Assembly (NCBI GenBank): GCA_035591015.1
Contig: JAXIUW010246949.1
Location: 1-17,391 of the forward strand
DNA from: Cephalothrix simula
Lineage: Eukaryota; Nemertea; Palaeonemertea; Archinemertea; Cephalotrichidae
DNA length: 17,391 nt
Direction of reading: 5' to 3'
The stretch's first letter is position 1; every line of letters begins with the position of its first letter. The translations under genes and the position numbers were made by a program. The notes below the pieces were generated by a model. The model was not told the DNA's origin. It ran no database searches and was given only the letters and a program-made list of their open reading frames with translations. Shown piece by piece: positions 1 through 8,618 of the stretch.

Positions 1-1566
1 ATTTTAGGTAATACTGTAGAACCAGAATATTTCAAGTTTTACTTGTTGAAACCTCAAACCGTTACTTAATTTTTTTTTGGTATTACATGTTGATACCAGA
101 AAATTTCAAGTACTAACACCAGAAAATTTTAACAGTGTGCTTCAAAATCAAATTAATTGTATGTATATTCTATTTCTACCTTTATATAATCTCTTTGTAG
201 AATCTTACACCAAACTATTTTTTCCTACCTAAAATAGAGCTGTATTTAACATTTTTATGAAAGTGTAAGTAATAAACATGAAATTTGCAAGATCCTCCCA
301 TAGTTACTAACGGGTAAAAATAATAAATTAATAAAGCACTTTGTGGAAGTCACATTCAGTGTTATAAAACTATAATTTTACATAATCTTGATAGCTTTGA
401 ATATTTTTTTACCTTGCATGGTTCTACATTCGGCCTGCGGGTATTTTTATCCGGCCCTCCTGAGGAAACTCCATTTTTACTATATCACGTATCGCGTATC
501 TTTAAATTTCCGTTTATGTTCTTTGTATAAACACTTGCCCCCTCTCATTCCATCATTCATTTCATGTAAGAATTATTGTATCCGATCATTTTTATCCTTC
601 GATGTTGAAATACCGGGTCAAATCGAGTTACTGAAAAATTAGTTTCAATTCCCTATAGTCAGAAAAGTATAATTCATCATATAGTTTGGAATCGAAATCG
701 TAGAAAAGGCTGTACTATTTGCCGCGAGTTAAGAAAAATATCTCATAAAATACTATCATGAGCCAAATTTATGAGTGAGTGATATTTTACAAATTATAAG
801 GTTACATTCATGTCTCCCAATCATGGCAAATATTTGGATGTTAAGGAATAGCCTAACAATTTCTATGCCATCAATCATTTTCCAATTTTACAGTAATATG
901 GATTCTATGCAATCAGAAATATGATGAAACCTGCAAAACTATTTCAGATAATTCATCAAACGGATAGCTTTTGACAATGGTTTCTTTTACTTCTCTATTT
1001 TTATTTATATTTAATTGATCGACTTATTGAATTTAATAATATAAATATTGGTATAAGGATCTATAAGTAACATCAAAGTTTCAAGTTTCTTGAGCCTCTT
1101 TGATTTAATTTTGGCCTTTATATCGTCAGATCAATATCAAAAGAGATTGATTGTTTGACATATGATCTTAAATCTTAATTTATTGATTGTTTAATTCATA
1201 TGAATCATGATAATCTTTCAAAGATGATGCTAGAATTGACCTATAGTTTTTAAATGGGGCCAGGCCAGATCTTGACTACCGGCTCGGCCATTGAAATATG
1301 TTGAAAAACCAATTTTTGTTAGTGAAAGACTTGAATTTTCTTCAAATTTACAGAAGGAATCTGTTCAGCAAAATTTTCATCTTTAGAAATTGACACTGCC
1401 TTCATTGAAGACACTATTTCTTCCCCATTTCTCATAAAACAAAGATATGGGAGGGAGCTTGCTATTCAGATTTACACTGATATTTTTATCATTAAAAAAA
1501 GCTGATTTGAAAATTGGAGCGGACAAATTTCCAGCGAAATTCAAAGGATCTCGGAGGGTATAGTCA

Positions 1567-1589
1567 AGATTATCGCTTTAAGATAATCT
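1567..1589. repeat. Perfect 8-bp hairpin
   Basis: AGATTATC (1567-1574) and GATAATCT (1582-1589) are perfect reverse complements separated by a 7-nt loop. A further AGATTATCT lies about 20 bp downstream. It does not match the histone 3' stem-loop and has no known role; it may be chance in AT-rich DNA. Confidence 0.4.
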
Positions 1590-1817
1590 ATGTCTTCGAA
1601 GTTATCTAAGATTATCTAACTCTCACTATGCTTGGCAAATAAACTCTGCCATCACAGCTCAGTGTGAAGACTATAAAGAAGCTCCCATGTCCCTCGTAAA
1701 ACCTGATTAGTTTCTTTAAATGTTTTGAAATAACACGAATGAAATTTCTGTTATGTAAAAAACATATTTACATACCAAAAAGAATTTTAAGATACTACAT
1801 TGTATTAAAGGGAAACG

Positions 1818-1859
1818 ATAATCGGATTAGGGGCACCCGATTATTACCCCCGGGGGGTA
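1818..1859. repeat. Two adjacent hairpins, one C5/G6-rich
   Basis: ATAATCGG (1818-1825) pairs with CCGATTAT (1837-1844) across an 11-nt loop. Immediately following, TTACCCCC and GGGGGTAA form a nearly perfect palindrome with one unpaired G, ending near 1861. The run of C then G stands out in AT-rich surroundings. AAACGATA just upstream has an inverted match TATCGTTT near 2208-2215, so these could be parts of a worn MITE, but the terminal match is too short to assert that. Confidence 0.35.
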
Positions 1860-1954
1860 ACTGATATTGGAAAGTGACAGGGGTGTGCCGCAGGATTTTT
1901 AAGATCCTGACCTTAAATACTTTTCATACCTTGAGAAATTATCACCCATACCCC

Positions 1955-2182
1955 TCAACAAATAACATTATAAAATCTTACACATTCCACTGGTTCAGTA
2001 ACGCGATTATGCCACACCTCTTTCAACAGCTGCTCAATCAATCGATTGATTGAAGTTGTTTTCTGATTGGCTGATCTGTTGGTGCCAAATGTTCGAACAT
2101 CTGGTGGCAAATGGTGAGCTATTAATTTAAGATGGGAAAGATTTAGCTTGGAATGAATCTTAAAAACGATAAAAAAGATCAT
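1955..2182 (-). CDS. Unassigned 75-codon frame, possible transposase relic
   Basis: This frame starts at an ATG and runs 75 codons. It contains the string FGTNRSANQ followed by an amphipathic stretch ending LLKEVWHNRVTEPVE. The pattern G-T-x-x-x-x-N-Q recalls the region after the catalytic core in some DDE integrase-like transposases of invertebrates, but no DDE residues are visible and the likeness is weak. The frame overlaps a 20-bp perfect palindrome. There is no splice structure or neighbouring gene to support it. It could equally be a chance frame. Confidence 0.2.
   Translation of the reverse strand: MIFFIVFKIHSKLNLSHLKLIAHHLPPDVRTFGTNRSANQKTTSINRLIEQLLKEVWHNRVTEPVECVRFYNVIC
2034..2053. 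repeat. 20-bp perfect palindrome
   Basis: The sequence TCAATCAATCGATTGATTGA reads identically on both strands with no spacer. It is built from the tetramer TCAA/TTGA and centres on ATCGAT. It lies inside the weak minus-strand frame 1955-2182. It could be a dimeric protein-binding site or the centre of a small foldback. Confidence 0.6.
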
Positions 2183-4226
2183 ATTGTTCGAAAATGGTTT
2201 GGGAAATATCGTTTATATGCAATCGTGTTTGTAAACAAAACATCGTTGTGCCCCTTGAAAAATATGATTGGCGCTTTTTGTGATCTCATTAGAATTTAGA
2301 TGACAACGAAGTCATTTAGATAAAAGATCCTACGCGAAGTTGTTACAGTACATGTACATCTCGGGAGATCCTGTGCACGCTTTGCTTGGTCATCTTTCTT
2401 GGTGCATAAAAATTGGCTTACGATAAAATAATCCTCAATGGTATAAAGAGTGAAAGAGATAAATTGCAATCAGTAAAGAAGTGCGAAATTAAAGACCCAA
2501 AGAATAAGAATATTCACAATTATGTGAATGTTATTCTAAGCATGTCTTCCGACAATATTGGTAAAGACGTGAGAGAGTTTAAGAAATGCCCCCATGGAAA
2601 AAGATCGACTAAGCTCAATAAGTTTTGATAGTGTATATGAATGATTTTATTCGGTGTTTAACTCTTGTAATAGTATCAGTAAGCGATGAAGGCTTACAAA
2701 TAGGAAATTTAAGCAATTTTTTGGAAAATATCTTGCTTGATTTAGGTTCGCGTCAGTCTGACAATTTATGATCTTTTCTATGAAAGAAGACCGGAAAAAG
2801 TAGAAGTTGTTCTATAAAGTCCAACATATACACTAGTGTCACCCTTTTGTGGTTATAAAGGATCATTAGCAGTTTTTCAACCTATGTATCCCGCTTTTTG
2901 GTCATTTGGCGTCATTCGGGAGCACTTTAGGATCATTTTGGCGCTGATTACTAAAATCCGGAAAAAAGCAATATTTTGGCGCCATCTTTTTTTCCGAAAG
3001 GGTCTCTCCATGTCACGGGCAACACCAATCTAAGCCAAAAAGCCTCTTTGCGTCATCTACCTCCACCCTGCGCCAAATATTTTACAATAAGTAAGAACAA
3101 ATTATTATGCTGTGATCCAATGGGTTTTTGTTCCATGCCTTTAGCTTATTGTAGTGTTGCCGTAACAATTTGAAATTGAAAGACTGCTTGTATGCTTCAC
3201 CAGAAATCCGCTTGATGGCAACGAACAGTCGAACACTCTGCTCCAGTACTTAACTCTGTGTTTGATTAAATATGCATGATTTGATGACTTTCACGTTATG
3301 AATGAGTTAAAAAGAGCACAAACAAGTGCTTTTTCAATACAAAAGCCAGTAAATATATTCAGGAGTTACAATAAAAGTTTTTTTTCAAATTTCTAGATTT
3401 TAATGTATGATACTAACAGGAATTTACATGTATAAGGGAATTTGCAAGAAGTAAAAGAGTTTAAAACGGTATATCTTTGCGGTATTTTACTTCTATTACA
3501 ATAGGCTTTTATATCTATACACCAATGAAGCACATGTGATCTCAATTTTTATTTTAAAAAACCCTATATATGTCCCTAGCTTGCTCCGAGAAAATTGCTA
3601 TATAAAATAGCCAAACTGCGCTTCTTTTTGCCCTAGTGGCGTATTATGTCTTCTTTACTACAGGAATTCTGTATAATTACGACACAAAATGGCTCCTGGC
3701 AGTAAATGTGTCGCTTTAGTCAAACCGTTGACCTCATAAAAGTTTCTCAACCAATTTCTCAATTGACCAATCATGACCCAAGGTCAAATACATAATAATG
3801 ACGTTAACCTGCGTTAACTGATGTGTCAGACTATGTGTTATAATCATTCTTGTATAATTTCATGGCTTTCCCAATCATGTGACCGGAAGTAATGTGCTCA
3901 AAGCACTATTTGTTCTTCTTGCTAATTCCCTTATGAATTCTTGATACTAACTCGGGAGTTTGTAGATCAACAAACATAGCGTGGCACTTTTGAAATTTTA
4001 GCACTGGGGCTCGGATGAAAATACGCAACAATTAAAAAAATTCACTTATATTGGGGTTAGAGTTAAATATTTCTTAAAGTTTTTGTGCCATAAAAAGCCA
4101 CCATCCCCTCTGGCCTCCCATACCCCTTGGGAAAAAATGATACTGATAGGTCTTTCTGAGATTGAAGTTTCCTTCTGACATATAATTGGTCTTTTCTCCT
4201 TAAAAATCTTCTACCATTTTAATAAT
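2183..4226. other. Non-coding stretch, no gene recognised
   Basis: Frames here (for example 2413-2628, 2836-3033 and 2976-3173) have no recognisable motif, and the one at 2413 starts at TTG, directly after an in-frame stop. The 2830-3060 segment is somewhat less AT-rich and might be an old repeat, but I cannot assign a family. ACATGTA occurs near 2350 and 3426. Confidence 0.55.
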
Positions 4227-4283
4227 CCTATTCGGGCTAAGCCCCATTGGTTTTTTTCGATGAGACTGAGATCTATTTGTGAC
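4227..4283 (+). repeat. Dispersed repeat, copy 1
   Basis: CCTATTCGGGCTAAGCCCC at the start and TATTTGTGAC at the end match, with similar spacing (57 versus 55 bases), the reverse complement of 8958-9013. The middle is diverged. The 3' end of this copy runs directly into the left LTR of the retrotransposon, so the element may have inserted in or beside this repeat. The last nine bases also resemble the edge of the LTR, which makes the exact junction uncertain. Confidence 0.45.
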
Positions 4284-4374
4284 ATAACAAACGTGTGTAT
4301 ATTTACAATGATTGAAGTGATCTGAAAAAATATAAAACATGTACACTAAATATACACTTGTATAGAATCCTCTA
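4275..4374 (-). repeat. 3' LTR remnant of the retrotransposon
   Basis: This segment aligns to 8342-8430 in the same orientation. Shared blocks on the plus strand include CAAACGTGTGTAT, TTTACAAT, ATTGAAGT, ATCTGAAAA and ACTAAATATACA, and the outer 20 bases (4355-4374 versus 8411-8430) agree at 15 positions. Differences include small indels, for example an extra TA after GTGTAT in this copy. The length of 90-100 bp is short for an LTR but within the range of Mag-like elements. Canonical TG...CA ends are not clean, as expected after long decay. Confidence 0.75.
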
Positions 4375-4383
4375 TGCCCCGAA

Positions 4384-4486
4384 GTCTTTTGGTGTACAAC
4401 TTGAATGTTCAATAGTACATTTTGTCACATAGTCCTTTTGGTGTACAACTTGAATGTTCAATAGTACATTTTGTCACATAGTCCTT
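4384..4486. repeat. Tandem duplication, 49-bp unit, two copies
   Basis: The unit beginning GTC(C)TTTTGGTGTACAAC recurs with a period of 49 bases: GGTGTACAAC is at 4391-4400 and again at 4440-4449, and each unit ends in TTGTCACATA. A partial third start (GTCCTT) follows at 4481. The copies differ essentially by one base, far less than the two LTRs differ, so the duplication seems younger than the insertion. It lies just inside the 3' LTR, at the end of the pol frame. Confidence 0.85.
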
Positions 4487-4499
4487 ACGCAATGGTGGA

Positions 4500-5140
4500 A
4501 TTATCAGTTTTTTGTTTGAACGTCGAAGTGGTGCCGGTTCAACGGTAGGCTCAGTGGCGTTGGGCTCAGTGGCATGATCACGAGCGGGTGTAGGTGGATC
4601 AGCTAACTGTTGATCGGTGGGAACGTCATTACGGGATTCGCTGGAATCTGAAGATGGCAGGTTGTATTCCTTTCAGTGGGTGATGACAGTTTTTCGGTGG
4701 GTGTTGGAGTTCTGGCCCAGGTTGCGCCAGAGGAGTTGCGGGAACGGAGGCTGGTATGACACGGCTGGTGAAGTTTGAGGCGCGTAATTTCATCTTCAAG
4801 GGATAGTTTCTGCGGGTGCGGCTGCGCAGGTGAGTATCGACGAATGAATTTGCGATTTTTGATGGTAACACGTCCAGACCCAAGTTTTACGACATGCTGA
4901 TCAAATTGTCTTAATTCATGTGTCTGTTTTGCAGGGCCTCTTCCCTGGCTTCTAGTGTGTCCTTCTATGTGTCATGTGGTTTGTAACAGCCTGGAGGAAT
5001 CGGGATGAAATCCCGAATCGGACGTTCACTCAGCGGGAGACAATTTGGTGTCCCTATGAAGTGTGTTACGGTATTGCAGCGTTGCACGCTGGAATGTATC
5101 AGTGTCAAGCTCGCCATTAGGGCCTGTATTATCCATTATT
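4500..5140 (-). pseudogene. Integrase C-terminal region, broken
   Basis: Three frames carry pieces of the region after the integrase core. About 5015-5145 encodes a helix-rich piece ending TKLSPAE and then an in-frame stop. About 4964-5023 encodes RPIRDFIPIPPG in another frame. About 4622-4910 encodes RQFDQHVVKLGSGRVTIKNR followed by a Pro/Ser/Thr-rich tail, and about 4440-4650 continues that tail in a further frame to LRRSNKK and PPLRKDYVTK. In the family the HVV...GSGRVTIKNRKF segment is the SH3-like DNA-binding part. The DTLEAREEAL helix and the RQFDQ strand are only about 15 codons apart, so roughly 40 codons appear to be missing. The 84-codon frame at 4629-4883 is a shadow of the longer true frame. 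Confidence 0.7.
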
Positions 5141-5460
5141 AGGCGCTTGAAGTTTTAACTGCCATTTCCGCCCTGCTATTGCTGTGTAGAAAGGCAACAG
5201 ATGATAATCGATGATGAACACCCCAGTCCTTTAGAAATTTGCGTGTTGAGGTGGCTGTGAATTCTGGACCACCATCAGAGGCCAGCTCGTCAGGAATGCC
5301 GATGTCACGAATGATCGCCGCTGCGGCGATCGACAAGGGCCTAATCAATTATTGTGCCATATATGTGAAAAAGTCTGCACACAAACATTGAAATGGATAT
5401 TCCGGTAAGATAGGCGGTGTTGGTGGTGCACTCGGGTTTGAGGGTGGAATTCGGTTTCAG
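5139..5460 (-). pseudogene. Integrase catalytic core, DD35E visible, internal deletion
   Basis: The retroviral-type integrase core inserts element cDNA into host DNA. A Pro-rich linker (SAPPTPPILPEYPFQ) leads into CADFF, whose Asp (5373-5375) is the expected first catalytic residue. After MAQ comes an in-frame TAA (5349-5351), then LIRPLS and the second half of the core: SDGGPEF gives the second Asp (5274-5276) and SNSRAE the Glu (5166-5168), with exactly 35 residues between. The distance from the first to the second Asp is about 30 residues, far shorter than in intact cores, so about 30-40 codons in the middle have been lost, in phase. Family identification is firm; the enzyme is dead. Confidence 0.88.
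5313..5331. repeat. Perfect 9-bp inverted repeat within integrase
   Basis: GATCGCCGC (5313-5321), one T, then GCGGCGATC (5323-5331) form a GC-rich palindrome. In the element's frame it encodes the Ala run before IIRDIGIP, so codon use may explain it without a structural role. It is the most GC-rich short palindrome in the window. Confidence 0.5.
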
Positions 5461-5652
5461 TGGCTGCAATCCGTCCTTTGGAGTGCGATTGCTTTAGTAA
5501 TTCCAGGCCAGAAAATGGAGGCTTCGGCCCGAGCTGTCATTGATGTCACACCTTGGTGAGCCGCATGGAGGGCATTTAGGATATCAGGTCGGAGATTCGG
5601 AGGGATGACCACTCTTCTTTTGTACAAGACAACGTTGTCACATGAGCAGGAA
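5458..5652 (-). pseudogene. Integrase N-terminal zinc-binding (HHCC) domain, damaged
   Basis: The minus-strand frame reads VVLYKRRVVIPPNLRPDI and then LHAAHQGVTSM, EASIFWPGIT and RTDCSH before TGA. LHAAH supplies the two His and DCS the first Cys of the H-x3-H...C-x2-C zinc site that precedes Ty3/gypsy integrase cores; the second Cys is lost at the frameshift and stop. The same chain resumes in another frame in the Pro-rich linker to the core. A stop also lies just upstream. The segment between RNase H and this domain (about 5655-5905) is the tether region, broken in all frames. Confidence 0.8.
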
Positions 5653-5910
5653 TTCTCTCAAAATTGGTGGTATTCCCTTAATGCTGGAGGGAGGTCAAGT
5701 TGGTTCTCAGGGAAGTCTTGCTCAATCAGGTTAAGAAATTTATTCATACTCTCGTCGCTTGAAGTGGACTCACGTACCCTTTTGTCATGTTACAGCTTGA
5801 AAGTCTTCTAGAATGTGGATGGAGTAAGCAGTGAGAGCTCTTCGGCTTCGTTGTGTCCCTGCATCACTGCAGTGGAAAGAGTTGCTATATCATAGGGTTG
5901 CGGGTACAGT

Positions 5911-6330
5911 TCAGCGTCTCCGGTGGGATGGCGACCTTTTTCTTATGCCTGGGACGTAGATCATCTTGAACCGGTACCTAAGGGTTTTTTCTTTAAGATT
6001 TCGAAGGCGCGGATTTGGAATTTTATCCAAGGATCGGTCTTCAAATATTTTTAATGGAGGTTTATAGTCGACAAAATATCTGGCCTTGTCTAGGGCGTCG
6101 ACAACTGCCAGCGCCTCGCCCTTGTTTCGGCTGCGTGAGAGAATCGGCTGCCGGAGAGCGTGCTTTTTCATCCAGATTCACAGCATAGGAAATTTATGTC
6201 TGAGCACTGGCAATGTTTCCGGGGCAACCAAATTCCAACCCCAGTCCGGTGCTAAGCAAGTTGGTTTTTCCGGGTCGAAGATCTGTTCTCCAACTTTAAT
6301 TTCTCTGACGTTTATTTCCTTGGCATCTTG
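5911..6330 (-). pseudogene. RNase H domain, broken and shortened
   Basis: RNase H degrades the RNA strand of the RNA/DNA hybrid during reverse transcription. The first part sits at the end of the frame 6178-6501, where PTCLAPDW gives the first acidic residue (Asp, 6244-6246). A frameshift and stop follow, and the frame 5911-6171 continues with KGEALAVVDALDKARYF (Glu at 6115-6117) and VDYKPPLKIF (Asp at 6067-6069), then RLRNLKEKTLRYRFKMIYVP. Family members carry a short strand between ARYFV and the VDxKPL motif; here the two are fused, so about 10 residues are missing, and the usual His of VDHKPL is Tyr. Stops follow at 5908. Confidence 0.87.
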
Positions 6331-6960
6331 AAAGAGGTTTTCCATTTCATTAGTCCATTGGAAAGTTGATCCTGGAGCAAGGAGTTCACGGAATGGTATC
6401 ATCTTTTCAGCCATCCTGAAGGCATAGGATGCGTGGTTAACGAGGCCCAGCCATGATTGGACATCGGTGAAGTTCTTTGGGGTTGGGAAATCTGTTACTG
6501 CCTGGAGGGACCTTTTACAATTTACATGGTTTTACAGCGTCGAGCGTGACATTAAAACCCGCAAATTCAACATCATCCTGGCAAAATTGGAACGTCCTGG
6601 TTCTGGATTAAGGATTATTCCAGGTCTGCCACAGGTATTGAGCCATCTGACAGTGTCGAAGAAATTGTCAGCTAAAGTGTCCGACCAGCGTAGGGCATCA
6701 TCAACGCATTTCGTCTTGTTCAGAATGTCGGATACGATCACGTCATACCGCCTGGTATAGCCATCTCCAGACTCGATGTAGCATTGGGGTGCAGTTTTAT
6801 ATCGGTACCTTCCCTATGGTGTGTGTGATGAAGGTCTTCTGGGCAAATTGGTACACTGCGATACCCGTTCCAGGCATCCAATACCGTGTTCTTCTCGTCC
6901 AGAGGGACCAATTGGGCCTGAAGGATGGTGAAGGGATGTGGTGCGTTTCCCGTTTTGTGT
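6178..6960 (-). pseudogene. Reverse transcriptase domain, broken
   Basis: The RT copies element RNA into DNA. Frame 6738-7208 supplies TVLDAWNGYRSVPICPED, the strand with the first catalytic Asp region. After a frameshift, frame 6532-6741 gives NKTKCVDDALRWSD; CVDD at 6697-6708 is the YxDD-type catalytic box, followed by RWLNTCGRPGIILNPE. After another break the frame 6178-6501 gives FPTPKNFTDVQSWLGLVN and AYAF-type thumb sequence leading to the RNase H start. The N-terminal fingers of RT are absent: the residue pattern TKRETHH joins almost directly to the protease piece near 6955-6965. Plus-strand frames at 6467-6760 and 6789-7013 are shadows. Confidence 0.92.
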
Positions 6961-7206
6961 GGGCTCCGACAATCTTTATCCCTTTTTCGTTGGTGGCATT
7001 GTTTCGGCACTAAATTGCGTTCAGTAACACCAAGTCTCTGTATAACATTGGTGCCAGCTAGGCAGCTTTGACAGTGTCGGCCAGTAGTAGATCTAATGAA
7101 TTGTGGAGGAGAGCACCCCATCTTTGCGTAATCATCTTTGGAGACTTTGATATTGACATCAAGGAATTGCTGTGGATCAGATCTATATTTTAACCAAATT
7201 TGTGTC
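6960..7206 (-). pseudogene. Aspartic protease remnant
   Basis: The retroviral-type protease cleaves the Gag-Pol polyprotein. The frame shows YRSDPQQFLDVNIKVSKDDY upstream, then the active-site region: LLADT reads in one frame and CQSCLAGTNVIQRLG in the next. The expected Gly of the D-T-G triad falls exactly at the break, where about four bases are missing, so the site is destroyed. A third frame gives NEKGIKIVGA, normal protease interior, and then jumps to RT sequence, so the C-terminal half of the protease is deleted. Confidence 0.8.
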
Positions 7207-7254
7207 AATTGATCATATATATTTCTTTATTTATATATTTTTTAAATTGATCAT
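7207..7254. repeat. 38-bp AT-rich insertion flanked by a 10-bp direct repeat
   Basis: AATTGATCAT occurs at 7207-7216 and 7245-7254, enclosing an almost pure A/T segment. In the element's direction YDQF should run on towards the protease, but the duplication adds 38 bases, which shifts the frame (38 is not a multiple of three) and creates KKYINKEIYMIN before a stop. Replication slippage, or insertion of a very small element with a 10-bp target duplication, would both give this picture. Confidence 0.6.
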
Positions 7255-7396
7255 AAATATGATGATCTAAGGTTATGGCAGAGACGCTAGGTTTAGACTC
7301 AATGCTGTCGAGGTTGCAGAGAGATTGGAATACTGTGCTCTCATTGTCGGGCTTTGGGTTTGTGTTGGTCTTCGACCGAGCTTTAGAGCGGCACAT
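7245..7396 (-). pseudogene. Gag-Pol linker between zinc knuckle and protease
   Basis: The frame begins CRSKARSKTNTNPKPD, which supplies the last Cys of the second zinc knuckle after a one-base slip, passes through a hydrophilic spacer and ends ITLDHHIYDQF. This leads in family members to the protease. The frame is ended by the 38-bp insertion at 7207-7244. Confidence 0.7.
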
Positions 7397-8264
7397 CTAA
7401 TATCGATTCAAAGTGGTGTTGGCGTTTGCAGTAGTTACAAATTTGACTAAAGGCAGGATATTTATTCTGACGGACTCGCCCTGGTGCCTTTTTTCCATGT
7501 CCTCATTGACCATATTAGTCACATGGCTCCTTTGAGACTGGTTTAGGTCCAGACTGTTTCGATTTTTCGATTTCTTGTATGTGCTCGCGGCGGCAGTAGT
7601 ATGTGTGTCGAGAAAGCGGGAGGCAGATCTTTTCCCTGCTTCTTTTGCCGTGACAAATTGGGTAACCTCTGTCATTTCTTGGTTTTTGTCACTAAGAAGG
7701 TCAAACTGCTTATCGCTGTCTGCGATGCCACGGTACAATACGTCACCTATCATGACTTCAGTGTAGTTCCGTATTGCAGCCTGGACATTTGGTAATGAAC
7801 TTGCAAACGCCCGCCTGACCGCGTAGGTGGGCGGTATAATTTCGAACAGCTTCGTCCCTGTCCTGTTTCATGTTGTGAAGGGCGACTCGCGCCACCATCG
7901 CGTTTTCCTCCCGCACTGCAAGGCGCTTGATTGCATCCATTACTGTATCGATGGGGTCTCCGGCTAAGAAAGATCCTTTCTTAGGACTTCGTCGCAGCAC
8001 TCGAGCAGCTGGAGGACCTTGTCAGGACCGTCAATTCTTGTGGCGTTGACATAGTCATTCCAACGGTGTTGGTAGTAGTCCCATTCCTTGTTTGTACCTG
8101 ATGCGCTTATGACTGGACGTTTCACTTTTTCAACCTTGGCAGCTGTCGCAGCACTTGTAATGTGACTCTGACTGTTTACCGTGAGCAAAGGCTGCTACGA
8201 TGGAGGAATCGTGATTATCGGTTTCAAAAGTACAGCCAGCAATTAGGCATTTCACTTTAGGCAG
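7397..8264 (-). pseudogene. gag: gag, broken in at least four places
   Basis: Gag forms the particle that packages element RNA. The chain starts near 8264, where CTG stands in the likely start-codon position. It reads KVKCLIAGCTFETD, a small C-x4-C motif seen at the N-terminus of related invertebrate gags. A one-base slip near 8190 moves to frame 7964-8188 (EWDYYQHRWNDYV, LQLLECCDE). A slip near 7990 moves to frame 7758-8000 (VALHNMKQDRDEAVRNY, RGQAGVCKFITKCPGC), and one near 7755 to frame 7397-7753 (IGDVLYRGI, LLSDKNQEM, EAKEAGKRSAS). The zinc-knuckle region is in another frame again: YGQ-stop-GHGKKAPGRVR with two stop codons, then CNYCKRQHHFES for the second knuckle. Confidence 0.88.
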
Positions 8265-8341
8265 CCGGGATTGGGTCCTCTTTGCAAATGTGACTGCTAT
8301 TCTGCTGCTAATTCTTCACTTCAATCATAGATAAGACAGGG

Positions 8342-8430
8342 ATTTGCGAAATACCAAACGTGTGTATTTACAATCATTGAAGTAATCTGAAAACATATAT
8401 ACTAAATATACATTAGTATACACTACTCTA
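8342..8430 (-). repeat. 5' LTR remnant of the retrotransposon
   Basis: This segment aligns to 4275-4374 in the same orientation over its full length with many substitutions and small gaps. The inner (gag-proximal) edge is near 8342-8345 and the outer edge near 8430, followed by ATTTG, a candidate target duplication. The leader between this LTR and gag (8265-8341) holds no clear tRNA primer-binding site. An element promoter would lie in this LTR, but none can be recognised after decay. Confidence 0.75.
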
Positions 8431-8618
8431 ATTTGTACTTCTTGAAGTGAGGTGTTTTGTTCCTCTTTTGACTTCGTTCTTACATTTAAAAAACAACTGT
8501 TTGCTAGTGTGATGTCACTTCATTTTTTTTCAAGTCTTCGTTTGGGGTTTATGGGCAAAATATGGGTTTTTTCCTCAAAATATTGTTTGTTTCTCGCTGG
8601 GCTTGCAAGTTGGCATAG

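Larger units (their letters stand above)
1..1950. other. AT-rich non-coding stretch, no gene recognised
   Basis: I see no supportable gene here. The open frame at 388-642 has no homology I recognise and no convincing start. Near the left edge the words ACCAGAATATTTCAAGT (21-37), ACCAGAAAATTTCAAGT (95-111) and ACCAGAAAATTTT (118-130) form a loose threefold repeat. A GC-richer patch with GGCC motifs sits around 1255-1290. Two small hairpin regions (1567-1589 and 1818-1859) are listed separately. Confidence 0.6.
4275..8430 (-). mobile_element. Decayed Ty3/gypsy (Mag-like) LTR retrotransposon
   Basis: A retroelement of about 4.15 kb lies on the minus strand, so its 5' end is at high coordinates. 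Order in its own direction: 5' LTR remnant, gag with zinc knuckle, protease, reverse transcriptase, RNase H, integrase, 3' LTR remnant. Having RT before integrase places it in Ty3/gypsy rather than Ty1/copia, and the short LTRs and sequence style fit the Mag-like branch. Landmarks directly visible are CVDD in RT, VVDALDKARYF in RNase H and D-x35-E in integrase. The reading frame is broken many times and several segments are missing, so it cannot be autonomous. A candidate 5-bp target duplication, ATTTG, lies at 4275-4279 and 8431-8435, but ATTTG also borders the inner side of the right LTR, so the edges are good only to about 10 bp. Confidence 0.93.

Noticed and set aside
388-642. 84-codon plus-strand frame
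   Set aside because: No convincing ATG start and no recognised motif; low-complexity hydrophobic text.
2413-2628. 71-codon plus-strand frame
   Set aside because: It lacks an ATG, begins at TTG directly after an in-frame stop, and has no recognised motif.
4384-4486. Start of a CRISPR-like or satellite array
   Set aside because: There are only two units without spacers, in a eukaryotic retroelement; it is a simple tandem duplication.
5605-6331. Plus-strand frames at 5605-5811 and 6086-6331
   Set aside because: They lie opposite integrase and RNase H sequence and have no independent support.
6467-7013. Plus-strand frames of 97 and 74 codons opposite the RT
   Set aside because: They are antisense shadows of the minus-strand RT, which has recognisable catalytic motifs.
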